Assembly: GCF_004114425.1 (NCBI RefSeq)
Contig: NZ_RDQF01000010.1
Location: 62,001 to 126,000, forward strand
Direction: 5' to 3'
DNA from: Bradyrhizobium vignae
GTDB taxonomy: Bacteria; Pseudomonadota; Alphaproteobacteria; Rhizobiales; Xanthobacteraceae
Length of the DNA stretch: 64,000 nucleotides
The position numbers and the translations under genes are program-made. How positions within the stretch are numbered: the first letter of the stretch is position 1; every line of letters begins with the position of its first letter. The notes under the pieces were generated by a model, which was not told where the DNA came from, made no database searches, and was given only the letters and a program-made list of their open reading frames with translations. Shown here piece by piece: positions 43,708-57,190 of this stretch.

Positions 43708-46291
43708 ATGACGCATCGTCGTTTGGCACTGGCCGCGGGCCTGGCACTCGCCATCACCACGTCCTTTGCTCCGCCTGCTCTCGCCCAGAAGGTCAGTCCC
43801 GCCGCACAGGGCGCGCGGATCAATGCGCTCATGAGCGCCGGCAAATATGCGGAAGCGCTTCCGCTCGCGCAGGCGATGGTCACGAGCCTGGAGAAGGGCG
43901 ATGACGGCCGCGAATTGTCCGCCGCACTCAACAATCTCGGCCAGGTCTATGCCGGCCAGGGTCGCGACGATCTGGCCGAGCCGATCTACAAGCGGGCCAT
44001 CGCGCTGTTGGAAAAGTCGCTCGGCCTCGACACCGCCTTGATCGCACCCGAGCTGAGCAATCTCGCCGCGCTATATCAGCGGCAGGGCCGCTTCACCGTT
44101 GTTCAAGCGCGCGCTCACCGTCAGCGAAAGGAGCCTGTCGCGCGAGCATCCCGATGTCGGCCGGGCCCTCAACAATCTCGCCACGCTTTATGTGAAGCAG
44201 GAGCGCTTTGCCGAGGCGGAGCCGCTGTTTCAGCGGGCGCTCGCGATCTATCAGAAAGCCGCCGGGCCCGAGCATCCCGCGGTTGCGACCATCCTGAACA
44301 ACATCGGTCAGGTCGATCGCGACCTCAACCGCGACGCCGATGCCGAAGCGCCGATCAAGCGCTCGCTCGCCATCCGCGAAAAAGTGCTCGGGCCAGATCA
44401 TCCCGATGTCGCGCGTTCGCTCAACAATCTCGCCGGGCTCTACGAGCACCAGCAGCGCTATGCCGAGGCCGAGCCGCTTTATCGCCGCGCCCTGTCGATC
44501 CGTGAGCGTGCACTCGGACCAGATCATCCTGACGTCGCGACCTCGACAAGCAATCTCGCTTATTTCCTGCAGGCGACGGGACGGACTGCCGACGCCTTGC
44601 CGTTCGCGCAGAAGACGCTCGCTGCCAATCGTGCGCAGCTGCGGGTCGTGCTGCCGATCCTGCTCGCGGCGCGGCAGCAATCGCTGCTGGCGAGCGACAA
44701 GGCACTCGATGATGCGCTCGGTGCGATCCAGCGCGGCACGCAATCTTCGGCCGCTTCTGCGGTGAACAAGCTCGCGGTGCGGCTGGCCGCCGGCAGCGAC
44801 CGGCTCGCTGAGCTCGTGCGGAAGGATCAGGATCTCGCAGCCGAGTCCGAAGCGCTCGACAAGGCGATCATCGCTGCGGTGTCGAAGCAATCCGCCCAGC
44901 GCGACGTTGCGGCCGAGCAGCGCAGCCGCGCGCGGATCGCGGCGATCGCGAGCGCGCGCGACGGATTGCAGAAGACGCTCGCCATCGAGTTTCCCGACTA
45001 TTCCTCGCTCTCCAACCCGCTGCCGCTGGCGGTGAAGGACATCCAGCCGCTGCTGTCGGCCGACGAGGCGATGGTGATCTATTGCGTCGTCGACAAGCAG
45101 AGCTATGTCGTCGCGATCACGCGCGAGGGCGTCGACTGGAAGGAGATTTCTCTCGGAGCGGATGCGCTGGCGCAGAAGGTGGCCGCTTTCCGCAAGGGGC
45201 TGGATGTCGGCAAGGCGCACGACGCTTCCGGCAAATCGGGCCTGTTCGATCTCGCGCTCGCGAGCGAGCTCTATGTCGCGCTGCTCGGCCCGGTCGAGGC
45301 GCTGACGAAGGACAAGCGCAACCTGCTGGTCGTGCCCTCGGCGGCGCTGACCGCATTGCCGTTTCATCTGCTGGTCACGGAGAAGCCGCAGGCTGCGATC
45401 CCGGACCGGCTCGAGGGCTATCGCGATGCCGCCTGGCTGCTGCGGCGTCAGGCCGTCTCGGTGCTGCCGTCGGTGATCGGCCTGAAATCGCTGCGCGCCT
45501 TTGCCCGCAGGGACCAAGGGGTCAAGCCGATGACCGGTTTCGGCGATCCCGTGTTCAACCCTGCAGCCGAAGCGCCTGCCGACCGGCGCGCCGCCAGCGG
45601 CAAGATCGCCGCGCGCAACGTCGCGACCATTGCCTATGCCGACTTCTGGCGCGGCGCAGGTGTCGATCGCGCGCGGCTGGCGCAGGCATTGCCGCAACTG
45701 CCCGATACTGCCGATGAGCTGAACGCGGTGGCGAGGAACGTCGGCGCCACTGATGCCGATATTCATCTCGGACGCGATGCCAGCGAAACGACGCTCAAGC
45801 GTGCAGCGCTTGCCCAATACGGCATCATCTACTTTGCCACCCACGGCCTCGTCGCCGGCGACGTCAAGGGACTGGGTGAACCCTCGCTCGCGCTCTCGAT
45901 TCCCGATCAGCCATCGGAGCTCGACGACGGTCTTCTGACCGCGAGCGAAGTGGCTCAGCTCAAGCTCAACGCCGATTGGGTGGTGCTGTCCGCCTGCAAC
46001 ACCATCGCCGGCGACAAGCCCGGCGCCGAGGCACTGTCGGGACTGGCGCGCTCGTTCTTCTACGCAGGTGCCCGCGCACTGCTGGTTTCGCATTGGGCCG
46101 TGGATTCCGAAGCTGCGACCCGCCTGACCACATCGACGTTCGAGCTGCTCAAGAACGAACCGAAGATCGGTCGTGCCGAAGCCTTGCGCCGCGCGATGTT
46201 GACTTATCTCGACGACGCCTCGTCACCACGCAACGCTTATCCCGCGATGTGGGCACCGTTCGCGCTGATCGGCGAGGGCGAGGTACGATAG
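43708..46291 (+). pseudogene. Exported TPR-CHAT protease gene with a frameshift
   Basis: The first part (ATG 43708 to about 44097) encodes a signal peptide (LALAAGLALAITTSFAPPAL) and the first TPR units (ELSAALNNLGQVYAGQGRDD, LSNLAALYQRQGRF). The reading then passes to another frame at 44099, which encodes further TPRs (ALNNLATLYVKQERFAEAEP and others) and a complete CHAT domain with the catalytic His in YFATHGLV and Cys in VLSACNT. The junction reads GRFT then LFKRAL, where TPR consensus needs EAEP between them. This fits a loss of 11 bases between two CCG triplets. Intact length would be about 860 aa. It may be dead, or only the second part may be made. Confidence 0.8.
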
Positions 46292-46582
46292 GAAGCTGCT
46301 ACACGGATTGTGCGTCGCAATAACGGGACGTAACGCGCCAACGCGCATTTGGTTGCGCGATCATTCGCACTTTTTTCGATGCGCTTGCTCAGAGCTGACA
46401 TGCGCGACGTTTGGCGCGGTCCTTGAATAAACCAAATCCTGCGGGATCAGCTTGGCAAGGCCAGCGTTCATCAGTATTACGTCGTTCAGCCGAGGCCGAA
46501 CGAACGGCCCATTAATCACGGTGACCGCGATGGCGCCAAACTTGGTCGCGCTGGGTGTCGCGGGTTCTAGGAGGATCTTTTC
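46292..46582. promoter_or_regulatory. pckA upstream region
   Basis: The 290 bases before pckA contain no gene. AGGAGG at 46569-46574 is the pckA ribosome site. The inverted sequence CGCGCCAACGCGCA at about 46335-46348 and the AT-rich stretch TTCGCACTTTTTTCGATG near 46365 may be promoter or regulator sites. ChvI or carbon-source control is plausible but not shown. Confidence 0.35.
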
Positions 46583-48199
<1,617 letters not shown>

Positions 48200-48221
48200 G
48201 TTCGCTTCTCTCTGTCAATGC

Positions 48222-48249
48222 AAAAGGGCGGCCGCAAGGCCGCCCTTTT
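48222..48249 (+). terminator. Rho-independent terminator of pckA
   Basis: AAAAGGGCGGCC (48222-48233) and GGCCGCCCTTTT (48238-48249) form a perfect 12-bp stem with a GCAA tetraloop, ending in TTTTCGTTTG. Because of the A and T tails it could also work for the convergent strand. Confidence 0.88.
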
Positions 48250-48274
48250 CGTTTGTGGGCACGACCTCTCCACT

Positions 48275-48349
48275 CGTCATTGCGAGCGGAGCGAAGCAAT
48301 CCAGAAATCCATCCGCGATTGCTTCGCCGCTACGCTCCTCGCAATGACG
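48275..48349. repeat. REP-type palindrome, CGTCATTGCGAG family, copy A
   Basis: A 75-base element bounded by CGTCATTGCGAG and CTCGCAATGACG (perfect 12-bp ends), with internal AAGCAATCCAG-type and GATTGCTTCG segments that also pair. It belongs to the same family as 49199-49287 and 55082-55168. It lies between the pckA terminator and the 3' end of the thioesterase gene. Confidence 0.85.
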
Positions 48350-48358
48350 TGGGAGCAC

Positions 48359-49174
48359 CTACGCCTTGAAATACGCGATCTGCGTCGTGGTCGCGAGCAG
48401 CCGTCCGTTCGGCGACCACAGCTCGCCGTTCTGGTCGCCATAGCTCCTGTGGAAGATCTTTGCGTCCGCCGTCGCGAGCACGCGCGTGATGTCTTCAGTC
48501 GCGAGTTCCTCGGCATCGGTGTGGAAATAGGTCGTCAGCGACACCGTGCCGAACGGCACCAGCTCGCGCCGGGCGTGGAAGATGCGGCCGAAGAAGGCGT
48601 CCGACATCGACATCAGCGACAGCATGTCGAGCTTGCGCGGGGTGCGGTCGCTGATCCAGATCTTCGAATAGGTGCTGGCGGGCTCGGCTTGCGGCGGGCC
48701 GATCCGCATCTCGCCCTCGACGAAGCGGAATTCGTACTGGTTGGCCCAGGACGCCGAGATCTTCGGGAATGGCAGGGTCTCCTCGAACGGCTTGGCGTCC
48801 GGGCATTTCGCCACCCTGTGCTCCCACGAAGGCCGGCGCTCGGCGAACACGGCGGTGGCGAGCGTTGCGACCTCGCCGCCGCCCTGGCTGAGCTCGACGC
48901 TCCAGTGCTGGCTGGATCGGTTGGCTTTGACCAGCCGCACGTCGAGATCGAACGGGCCCTTGGCGATCGGCGCGCAATAATTGACGGTGACGGCGAGCGG
49001 ATCGCCGGCGCGTTCGGGATGGTCGATCAGTGCGCGCAAAATGGTCGCAGCCGTCGCGCCGCCGAACGGGCCGACAAAGGCCCAGTAATCGTCGCTGGTG
49101 TGTCCCTGCCAGCTCGAGTCACCCGCGGTGATGCGCGTGGCCTCGTCGAAGGGATGCGGGAGTCTGGCGTGCAT
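48359..49174 (-). CDS. TesB-like acyl-CoA thioesterase (double hotdog)
   Basis: This 271-aa protein has two hotdog-type halves: WQGHTSDDYWAFVGPFGGAT then LRALIDHPERAGDPLAVTVN in the first, and LDMLSLMSMSDAFFGRIFHA, FGTVSLTTYFHTDAEEL and YGDQNGELWSPNGRLLATTT in the second. It is likely to hydrolyse acyl-CoA esters. ATG 49174 behind GAGGA is the start. The open frame continues to 49282, but that extension lies inside REP copy B and should not be translated. Confidence 0.83.
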   Translation of the reverse strand: MHARLPHPFDEATRITAGDSSWQGHTSDDYWAFVGPFGGATAATILRALIDHPERAGDPLAVTVNYCAPIAKGPFDLDVRLVKANRSSQHWSVELSQGGGEVATLATAVFAERRPSWEHRVAKCPDAKPFEETLPFPKISASWANQYEFRFVEGEMRIGPPQAEPASTYSKIWISDRTPRKLDMLSLMSMSDAFFGRIFHARRELVPFGTVSLTTYFHTDAEELATEDITRVLATADAKIFHRSYGDQNGELWSPNGRLLATTTQIAYFKA

Positions 49175-49198
49175 TGTTTGTCCTCGGTGTCTCCCCGC

Positions 49199-49287
49199 CG
49201 TCATTGCGAGGAGCCCTCGCGACGAAGCGATCCAGGCTGTCGCCGCGGATGCATTTTCTGGATTGCTTTGCTGCGCTCGCAATGACG
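49199..49287. repeat. REP-type palindrome, CGTCATTGCGAG family, copy B
   Basis: An 89-base element bounded by CGTCATTGCGAG (49199-49210) and CTCGCAATGACG (49276-49287). Inside, GACGAAGCGATCCAG pairs imperfectly with CTGGATTGCTTTG. It lies upstream of the thioesterase gene and downstream of glgP, within a 237-base gap that holds no gene. Confidence 0.85.
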
Positions 49288-49411
49288 GTGTTCGAGGTTA
49301 CGGCGTCGGTATCGCTGACGCCGCCCTGGGCGATGATGATAGTCATATCATCATCCCCTTCGCGGGATGCAATAACCCCGCAGGTAACGCTGGATTTCGC
49401 TCCGCGGAAAA

Positions 49412-51937
<2,526 letters not shown>

Positions 51938-52132
51938 TTCCTAGGTCGAAAGAACTCTTACCAATCTACGCGTCCTGCCCTTGCACCGGAACTGTCGCCC
52001 GAGCGGTCGTGCACTGCGCTGGCGCAAATTTATGCAAGGAACGGGCCGAGTTGGGAACCCGGACGAGCACGGAGAAACCCGGGATTCGGTGCTACATTAG
52101 GGAAGATTCAGCCATCAGTGTGGAGACGCCCC

Positions 52133-52378
52133 ATGAGACCGCTGACGCGACTGCTGATCGAACTCGCCACTGCGGCCCTGCTCGTCGTCTGCATCAGCGT
52201 CACCACCGCGGCGTTTGCCGATGGCAGATCCGCTCGCAGCGCCGACGGCCTCAGTTGCGGCTTTACGGTCCCGCAGAATGCGTCGCCCGCAGCCCGCTGC
52301 GCCGCGATCAAGCGCCAATGCGGCGGCAAGTTCTATGCAAATGCGTGCGGCGACAAGCTGATGTCCGCGGCCAGGTGA
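52133..52378 (+). CDS. Small secreted Cys-containing hypothetical protein
   Basis: ATG 52133 behind GGAG opens an 81-aa frame with a signal peptide (LLIELATAALLVVCISVTTA then AFADG) and a mature part of about 50 residues with four Cys (GLSCGFTV, ARCAAIKRQCGGKFYANACG). The Cys pattern suggests two disulfides. No family is recognised. The large open frame running into it from upstream is the antisense shadow of glgP. Confidence 0.65.
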   Translation: MRPLTRLLIELATAALLVVCISVTTAAFADGRSARSADGLSCGFTVPQNASPAARCAAIKRQCGGKFYANACGDKLMSAAR

Positions 52379-52399
52379 GCGCCCTGACGTCCAGCGAAT

Positions 52400-53263
52400 T
52401 CAGGCCGCCTTGCTCTGCACCGCATCGCAAAATTCGGCGAGACGATCCGCAAGCCGAAGCGTTGCCGGGCTCGCATCCGGCGAAGCCATCAGCGCGACCT
52501 CGGTCTTGTTGATCGGTGCAAAGCCATCCTTTGCCGTCAGCACGCGGTGATCGGACTGGATCGCCATCTCCGACAGGATGCTCAATCCCATGCCGGCGGC
52601 GACCGCGGCCTGGATGCCGGCCAGACTCGATGACGTGTAGGCGGTGTGCCAGGCGCGGCCCGCGCTTTCCAGCGCATGGATGGCGCCGGCGCGATAGATG
52701 CAGCCGAGTGGAAAGCCGATCAGCGGCACCGACGACAAGTTGACGTCGACCGGGTGGCTCTTGCTGGTGACCCAGTGCACCCGCTCGGGCCACACCGCGA
52801 TCGCGTCCTTCGCGCCGGCCTCGCGCTTGTAGAGCGCAAGATCGAGCTCGCCGCGTTCGAGATCGCGGGCGAGATGCTTGCTCTGGTCGGCGCGCACGTC
52901 GAGCCGCAACCCCGGATGCGAGCGCGAGAACGCGCCCAGCAATTTGGCCAGCCGATAGGCCGCAAAATCCTCGGGAATGCCGAGCCGGATCGCGCCTTCG
53001 CCGCCGGGCTGACGCAGCACGTCGCGCGCCTCCTCGGCGAGCGAGAGCAGCCGTCGCGCATAGGAGAGCAGCCGCTCGCCGGCCTCGGTCGGGCGTACGT
53101 CCTTGCCGTCACGGTGCAGCAGCACCTGACCGACATCATCCTCCAGCCGCTTGATCTGCTGGCTCACGGTCGACTGCGTGCGGTGAACGCGCGCGCCGGC
53201 GCGGGTGAAGCCGCCCGCCTCGACCACCGAGACGAAGCTGCGCAGGAGCTCCAGATCGAGCAT
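52400..53263 (-). CDS. LysR-type transcriptional regulator
   Basis: The 287-aa regulator has the N-terminal winged helix-turn-helix (LRSFVSVVEAGGFTRAGARV, TQSTVSQQIKRLEDDVG) and a C-terminal effector domain. The start is ATG 53263, five bases after GGAGG; frames reach 53305. It is divergent from the EamA exporter at 53374 and most likely controls it and itself. The inducer is unknown. Confidence 0.9.
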   Translation of the reverse strand: MLDLELLRSFVSVVEAGGFTRAGARVHRTQSTVSQQIKRLEDDVGQVLLHRDGKDVRPTEAGERLLSYARRLLSLAEEARDVLRQPGGEGAIRLGIPEDFAAYRLAKLLGAFSRSHPGLRLDVRADQSKHLARDLERGELDLALYKREAGAKDAIAVWPERVHWVTSKSHPVDVNLSSVPLIGFPLGCIYRAGAIHALESAGRAWHTAYTSSSLAGIQAAVAAGMGLSILSEMAIQSDHRVLTAKDGFAPINKTEVALMASPDASPATLRLADRLAEFCDAVQSKAA

Positions 53264-53297
53264 CGGCGCCTCCATTCGAAAATCCACTGGTATCGAG

Positions 53298-53309
53298 TTA
53301 ATCATTTAA
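53298..53309. promoter_or_regulatory. Possible LysR operator in the divergent promoter
   Basis: TTAA (53298-53301) TCAT TTAA (53306-53309) is a small AT-rich dyad in the 110-base gap between the LysR gene and the EamA exporter gene. LysR sites often have AT-rich interrupted dyads, and the position suits control of both promoters. It is short, so support is weak. Confidence 0.35.
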
Positions 53310-53373
53310 TTTCCAAATGGCAAGCTGCCTCCCTAGATCGAGGGCCAGAAGAAAAACATCCGAGAATGCCCTC

Positions 53374-54285
53374 ATGTCCCTCGCCACCTCGCTTCCCGCG
53401 CCCCGCAGCCGCTTCAATACGCTGCCGCTTGCCATCGGCCTGTTCTGTCTGCTCTGGAGTTATGCCTTCGTCGCCGGCAAGATCGGCGTCACCCATTGCC
53501 CGCCGTTGATCCTGCTCGCCGCGCGTTTCTCGCTCGCGGGCATCTTGATCCTGGGTGCGACGCTGATCCGCGGCGAGGCTTGGTCGCTGTCATGGCGCGA
53601 TGCCGCCGTCTTCGCGGTGCTCGGCATCGCCAACAACGCGCTCTATCTCGGGCTCGGCTACACCGGGCTGCAATCGGTCTCCGCCGGCCTCGGCGGGCTG
53701 ATCGTGTCGGCCAATCCGGTGTTCACGGCGGCGCTCGCCGCGCTTCTGCTCGGCGAAGGCATGACCTGGCGCAAGGCGAGCGGCCTCTTGCTCGGCGTCA
53801 TCGGCGTGACGGCGATCGTCTGGCATCGCCTGTCGGTCGGCACCGATTCCCTGCATGGCATCGTCTTCACGCTGGCTTCGCTCGCCTCGATCGTTGCCGG
53901 CACCATCCTGTTCAAGCTGCTGGCGCCGAAGGGGTCGTTGTGGATCGGCAACGGCGTGCAGAACCTGGCTGCAGGCGTAGCGCTGACGCCGATCGCGCTC
54001 ACCTTCGCCGATGTCGACGCGATCGACTATACGCCGAGCCTGATCGGCGCCTTCGCCTTCCTCGTGCTCGGCGGCTCAATTCTCGCTTACTGGCTCTGGT
54101 TTCATCTCTTGAAAGTGTGTGGCGCGACTGCCGCCAGCGCCTATCATTTCCTGATGCCGCCGCTCGGCATGCTGTTCGCCTTCCTGGTGCTCGGCGAACA
54201 TATCGAGGCCCGCGACCTGCTCGGGATCATTCCGGTCGCGCTCGGCATTTACCTGGTGACGCGGCCGGCAAAGCCCGCCTCATGA
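53374..54285 (+). CDS. EamA/DMT-family exporter under LysR control
   Basis: A 303-aa protein with ten hydrophobic segments in two EamA halves (AIGLFCLLWSYAFVAGKIGV at the start; AYHFLMPPLGMLFAFLVLGE and GIIPVALGIYLVTR at the end). It probably exports an amino acid or a similar metabolite. ATG 53374 is used. The MBL-fold gene starts 12 bases after its stop, so the two are probably one operon, opposite the LysR gene. Confidence 0.88.
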   Translation: MSLATSLPAPRSRFNTLPLAIGLFCLLWSYAFVAGKIGVTHCPPLILLAARFSLAGILILGATLIRGEAWSLSWRDAAVFAVLGIANNALYLGLGYTGLQSVSAGLGGLIVSANPVFTAALAALLLGEGMTWRKASGLLLGVIGVTAIVWHRLSVGTDSLHGIVFTLASLASIVAGTILFKLLAPKGSLWIGNGVQNLAAGVALTPIALTFADVDAIDYTPSLIGAFAFLVLGGSILAYWLWFHLLKVCGATAASAYHFLMPPLGMLFAFLVLGEHIEARDLLGIIPVALGIYLVTRPAKPAS

Positions 54286-54297
54286 CAGGAGTTCATC

Positions 54298-55071
54298 ATG
54301 CCCGTTTCCATCACCCTGATCGGCGGTCCTACCGCGCTGATCGAGATCGACGGCTTCCGCCTGCTCACCGACCCGACCTTCGACGCGCCCGGCGCGTACC
54401 AGCTGCCGCATGTGAAGCTGGAGAAGACGATCGGGCCTGCCGTGAGGCCTGACGCGATCGGCCCGGTCGATGCGGTGCTGCTCAGCCACGACCAGCACTC
54501 CGACAATCTCGACAATTCCGGCCGCGACTATCTGTTCAAGATCAAGCGCGTGCTGACGACCGAGGCGGGCGCAAAGCGCCTCGGCGGCCATGTCGAGGGC
54601 CTTGCGCCCTGGGCGACCGCGCGTCTGGAGGATGGCGACGGCAACACGCTGACCATCACCGCGACGCCCGCGCGTCACGGCCCCGCCGGCATCGAGCCGC
54701 TGTCGGGCGACGTCATCGGTTTCGTGGTGTCATCGAGCCGGAAGGACACGCGCCCGGTCTATATCAGCGGCGACACCACCTGGTTCGACGGCGTCGCCGA
54801 GGTCGCGCGCCGCTTCAAATGCGGCGTGGTGCTGCCCTTCGCGGGCGCGGCGCAAACGCGCGGGCCGTTCCATCTCACCATGGACACCAACGACACCATC
54901 GAGACCGCGCGCGCCTTTCCCGATGCGATGATCGTGCCGCTGCATACCGAAGGCTGGGCACATTTCCGCCAGAACGGCGAGGACCTGCGCAAGACCTTCG
55001 ACGTGCTCGGCTTCGGACCCCGGCTGCGCCTGCTGGAGCCGGGCGTGCCGACCGTGGTCGAGGCGCCGTGA
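54298..55071 (+). CDS. MBL-fold metallo-hydrolase (UlaG-like)
   Basis: The 257-aa protein starts with the MBL beta pattern (ITLIGGPTALIEIDGFRLLT) and has the metal motif LLSHDQHSDNLDNSG, ARHGPAG, ISGDTTWFDG and PLHTEGWAHF. The motif differs from the strict HxHxDH because the last His is Asn, as occurs in UlaG-like members. It is likely a hydrolase of a small ester, lactone or phosphodiester. RBS AGGAG precedes ATG 54298. It probably shares the LysR-controlled transcript. Confidence 0.82.
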   Translation: MPVSITLIGGPTALIEIDGFRLLTDPTFDAPGAYQLPHVKLEKTIGPAVRPDAIGPVDAVLLSHDQHSDNLDNSGRDYLFKIKRVLTTEAGAKRLGGHVEGLAPWATARLEDGDGNTLTITATPARHGPAGIEPLSGDVIGFVVSSSRKDTRPVYISGDTTWFDGVAEVARRFKCGVVLPFAGAAQTRGPFHLTMDTNDTIETARAFPDAMIVPLHTEGWAHFRQNGEDLRKTFDVLGFGPRLRLLEPGVPTVVEAP

Positions 55072-55081
55072 TCGCGCCACC

Positions 55082-55168
55082 CGTCATTGCGAGGAGCCCT
55101 TGCGACGAAGCAATCCAGAGTCTTTCCGCGGCGGCAGTCTGGATTGCTTCGCTTCGCTCGCAATGACG
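55082..55168. repeat. REP-type palindrome, CGTCATTGCGAG family, copy C
   Basis: An 87-base element bounded by CGTCATTGCGAG (55082-55093) and CTCGCAATGACG (55157-55168). The segment GACGAAGCAATCCAGA pairs with TCTGGATTGCTTCG. It separates the ends of two convergent genes, which suggests use as a bidirectional terminator or a mRNA 3'-end protector. Confidence 0.85.
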
Positions 55169-55178
55169 GAGTGTGCGG

Positions 55179-55949
55179 CTAATCCTTCCTGAACACAATC
55201 GACGCCATCCAGCCCGTCATCAGCGCCATGGCCGCGGTAGCGAGGCCGTAGATCAGGCCGTTCTGCCGCGCCGTGGTCGCGACGAACTGCTCGAAGCCGA
55301 CCTTGACGATCTCGAATGCGGTCTCGGTCTTGCCGATGAAGGCACCGTTCGCGAACAGCTTGATCTCGATCTCATAGGTGCCGATCGGCACCTCCGCCGG
55401 CAGTGGAATGCCGGTGCGGAACAGCGTCGGAGTCAGGAACGTCACTGCGCTCGCATCTTCGCGATAGAGCCCGCCCTGAGTGCGCAGGCGGATGAAGGCC
55501 GAGCGGAACGCATCGTTCGGCACGACGTCGGCGTAGTCGCCGCCGACCCGCTGCGTCAGCAGCACGTTGTTGAGCCCGATCTGCTGCCGCCGCGCGATCT
55601 CGGGCGAGGTGATGGCGTCGAAGGGGCGGTTGGCGAACAGCGCGAGATAGCTCGGCACCTGCAGGAACTGGCGGTAATCGGTGTTGATCCAGATGCCGAA
55701 GGTGCGCTCCTTGCGCCGCGTCACCATGTCGGCGCGCGGGCCCATCACGGTGACCACGAGATCGTAAGCCGTGCGGTCGGCCGGCGTCGTCGCATCCCTC
55801 TCGACCGAGCCGAACAGCACCAGCTCCTCGCCGGAATAGTTCGGCGTCACCGTGACGCGGTGGTTGGAGACCGAGACGATCAGCCGCTCGGCCCGCGCGG
55901 CGCCGCCGAGCAGCAGGACGAGAACGATGGCGAGAAGCGCGCGCATCAT
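55179..55949 (-). CDS. TIGR02186 family membrane-anchored protein
   Basis: This 256-aa protein has an N-terminal signal or anchor (RALLAIVLVLLLGGAARA), a beta-rich periplasmic domain (RLIVSVSNHRVTVTPNYSGE, LVVTVMGPRADMVTRRKERT) and a C-terminal membrane helix (LIYGLATAAMALMTGWMASI). TIGR02186 proteins occur in alphaproteobacteria next to a TauE/SafE gene. Here the start overlaps the TauE stop by four bases (55946-55949), so the two products are probably partners in one membrane complex. Function is unknown. Confidence 0.83.
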   Translation of the reverse strand: MMRALLAIVLVLLLGGAARAERLIVSVSNHRVTVTPNYSGEELVLFGSVERDATTPADRTAYDLVVTVMGPRADMVTRRKERTFGIWINTDYRQFLQVPSYLALFANRPFDAITSPEIARRQQIGLNNVLLTQRVGGDYADVVPNDAFRSAFIRLRTQGGLYREDASAVTFLTPTLFRTGIPLPAEVPIGTYEIEIKLFANGAFIGKTETAFEIVKVGFEQFVATTARQNGLIYGLATAAMALMTGWMASIVFRKD

Positions 55950-56863
55950 CCGTTCACTCCAAGCTCGCGAATGGTGAAGAGATCCGAGGGCTGGATCACC
56001 AGCTCGATCGCGAAGCGGACGCCGACCGAGAGGATCAAGAGGCCGAGCAGCAGCCGCAGCTGCTCGCCGCGGATCTTCTGGCCGGCGCGTGCGCCGAACT
56101 GCGCCCCGGTGACGCCGCCGACCATCAGGATCAGCGCCAGCACGGCGTCGACGAGGTGATTGGTCACGGCGTGCAGCAGGGTCGCGAACAGCATCGTCAC
56201 CAGCGTGAGCACCATCGAGGTCCCGATCACCGTCGAGGTCGGTACCCTCAGCAGATAGATCATGATCGGCACCAGGATGAAGCCGCCGCCGATGCCCATG
56301 ATGGCGCCGATGAAGCCGATCATGATGCCGACGACCACGACTGGGATCACGGACAGATAGATCTTCGAGCGCTTGAACCGCATCTTCAGCGGCAGGCCGT
56401 GGATCCAGTTGTGCGTGCGGCGCGGCGGCAGCGCGCCGCGCCGGGTCCGCATCAATGCGCGCAGGCCCTCGGAGAACATCAGGCTGCCGACGGTGCTGAG
56501 CAGCACGACGTAGGAGAGCGCGATCATCAGATCGAGCTGGCCGAGCGCGCGCAGCTGCGTGAAGGTCCACACGCCGAGCGCCGTCCCGGTCACGCCACCG
56601 CATAACAGTACACTCGCCAGCGCCGGATCGATCGCGCGCCGCCGCCAGTAAGAGAGCGCTCCGGAAAAAGAGGAGGCCGCGATGTGGCTCGCCACGGAAG
56701 CGACCGCCACCGCCGGCGTGATGCCGATGAAGATCAGCAGCGGCGTCATCAGAAAGCCGCCGCCGATGCCGAACATGCCGGAGACGAAGCCGACGGCCGC
56801 GCCCATCGCCAGCACGAGGAAGACGTTGACTGGGAGATCGGCGATCGGGAGGTAAAGCTGCAT
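55946..56863 (-). CDS. TauE/SafE family exporter, TIGR02186 partner
   Basis: A 305-aa polytopic membrane protein with two TSUP halves, each with a Gly-rich turn (AVGFVSGMFGIGGGFLMTPL and IGFIGAIMGIGGGFILVPIM). TSUP proteins move sulfite or organosulfur anions. ATG 56863 (MQLYLPIADL) is used; the frame extends to 56944. It is unlike the shorter TSUP protein at 4373, so the window holds two distinct members. Confidence 0.88.
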   Translation of the reverse strand: MQLYLPIADLPVNVFLVLAMGAAVGFVSGMFGIGGGFLMTPLLIFIGITPAVAVASVASHIAASSFSGALSYWRRRAIDPALASVLLCGGVTGTALGVWTFTQLRALGQLDLMIALSYVVLLSTVGSLMFSEGLRALMRTRRGALPPRRTHNWIHGLPLKMRFKRSKIYLSVIPVVVVGIMIGFIGAIMGIGGGFILVPIMIYLLRVPTSTVIGTSMVLTLVTMLFATLLHAVTNHLVDAVLALILMVGGVTGAQFGARAGQKIRGEQLRLLLGLLILSVGVRFAIELVIQPSDLFTIRELGVNG

Positions 56864-57190
56864 TGAGGGACCACGCTCCGGCGAGACGGATCGATTATCG
56901 CGGAATGCTCGCCGGACGGTCGGAACGATTGCCGCGCCCCTCAATAGCGGAATTTGGCGGCAGGCGGATCAGGAATTTTTGGCATGGGGAATCGCCGCGA
57001 CCAGTTGGGGGGACGATGCCAGCCAGGCGCTCAGTCCACCTCTCCCCGTCGGAGAGAGGTGAACCGAGACCGTCGACGAGCAGTAAGTTCTAAAGCATGA
57101 TCCGGAAAAGTGTGCAGCGGTTTTCCGAAACGATCATGCTCAAACAATAACCTGAAGCGCGATGGTGATTCATCTTGATCCCATCGCGCT
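56864..57190. repeat. Intergenic region with three palindromic repeats
   Basis: No gene is seen. CACCTCTC/GAGAGGTG (57037-57061) is a shortened relative of the element at 9897-10026. AGCATGATCCGGAAAA (57094-57109) with TTTTCCG and GATCATGCT (57121-57140) forms a known type of rhizobial repeat. AAGCGCGATGG (57155-57165) and CCATCGCGCTT (57181-57191) form a perfect 11-bp stem that touches the stop codon of the next gene and may terminate it. Confidence 0.7.

Noticed and set aside
43708..44110. Programmed ribosomal frameshift as explanation of the TPR-CHAT break
   Set aside because: No slippery run, stimulatory stem or upstream Shine-Dalgarno-like element is visible at the junction, and four consensus residues are missing, which a deletion explains better.
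44093..46093. Long reverse open frame over the TPR-CHAT gene
   Set aside because: It has no domain signature, while the forward frame has TPR and CHAT motifs throughout.
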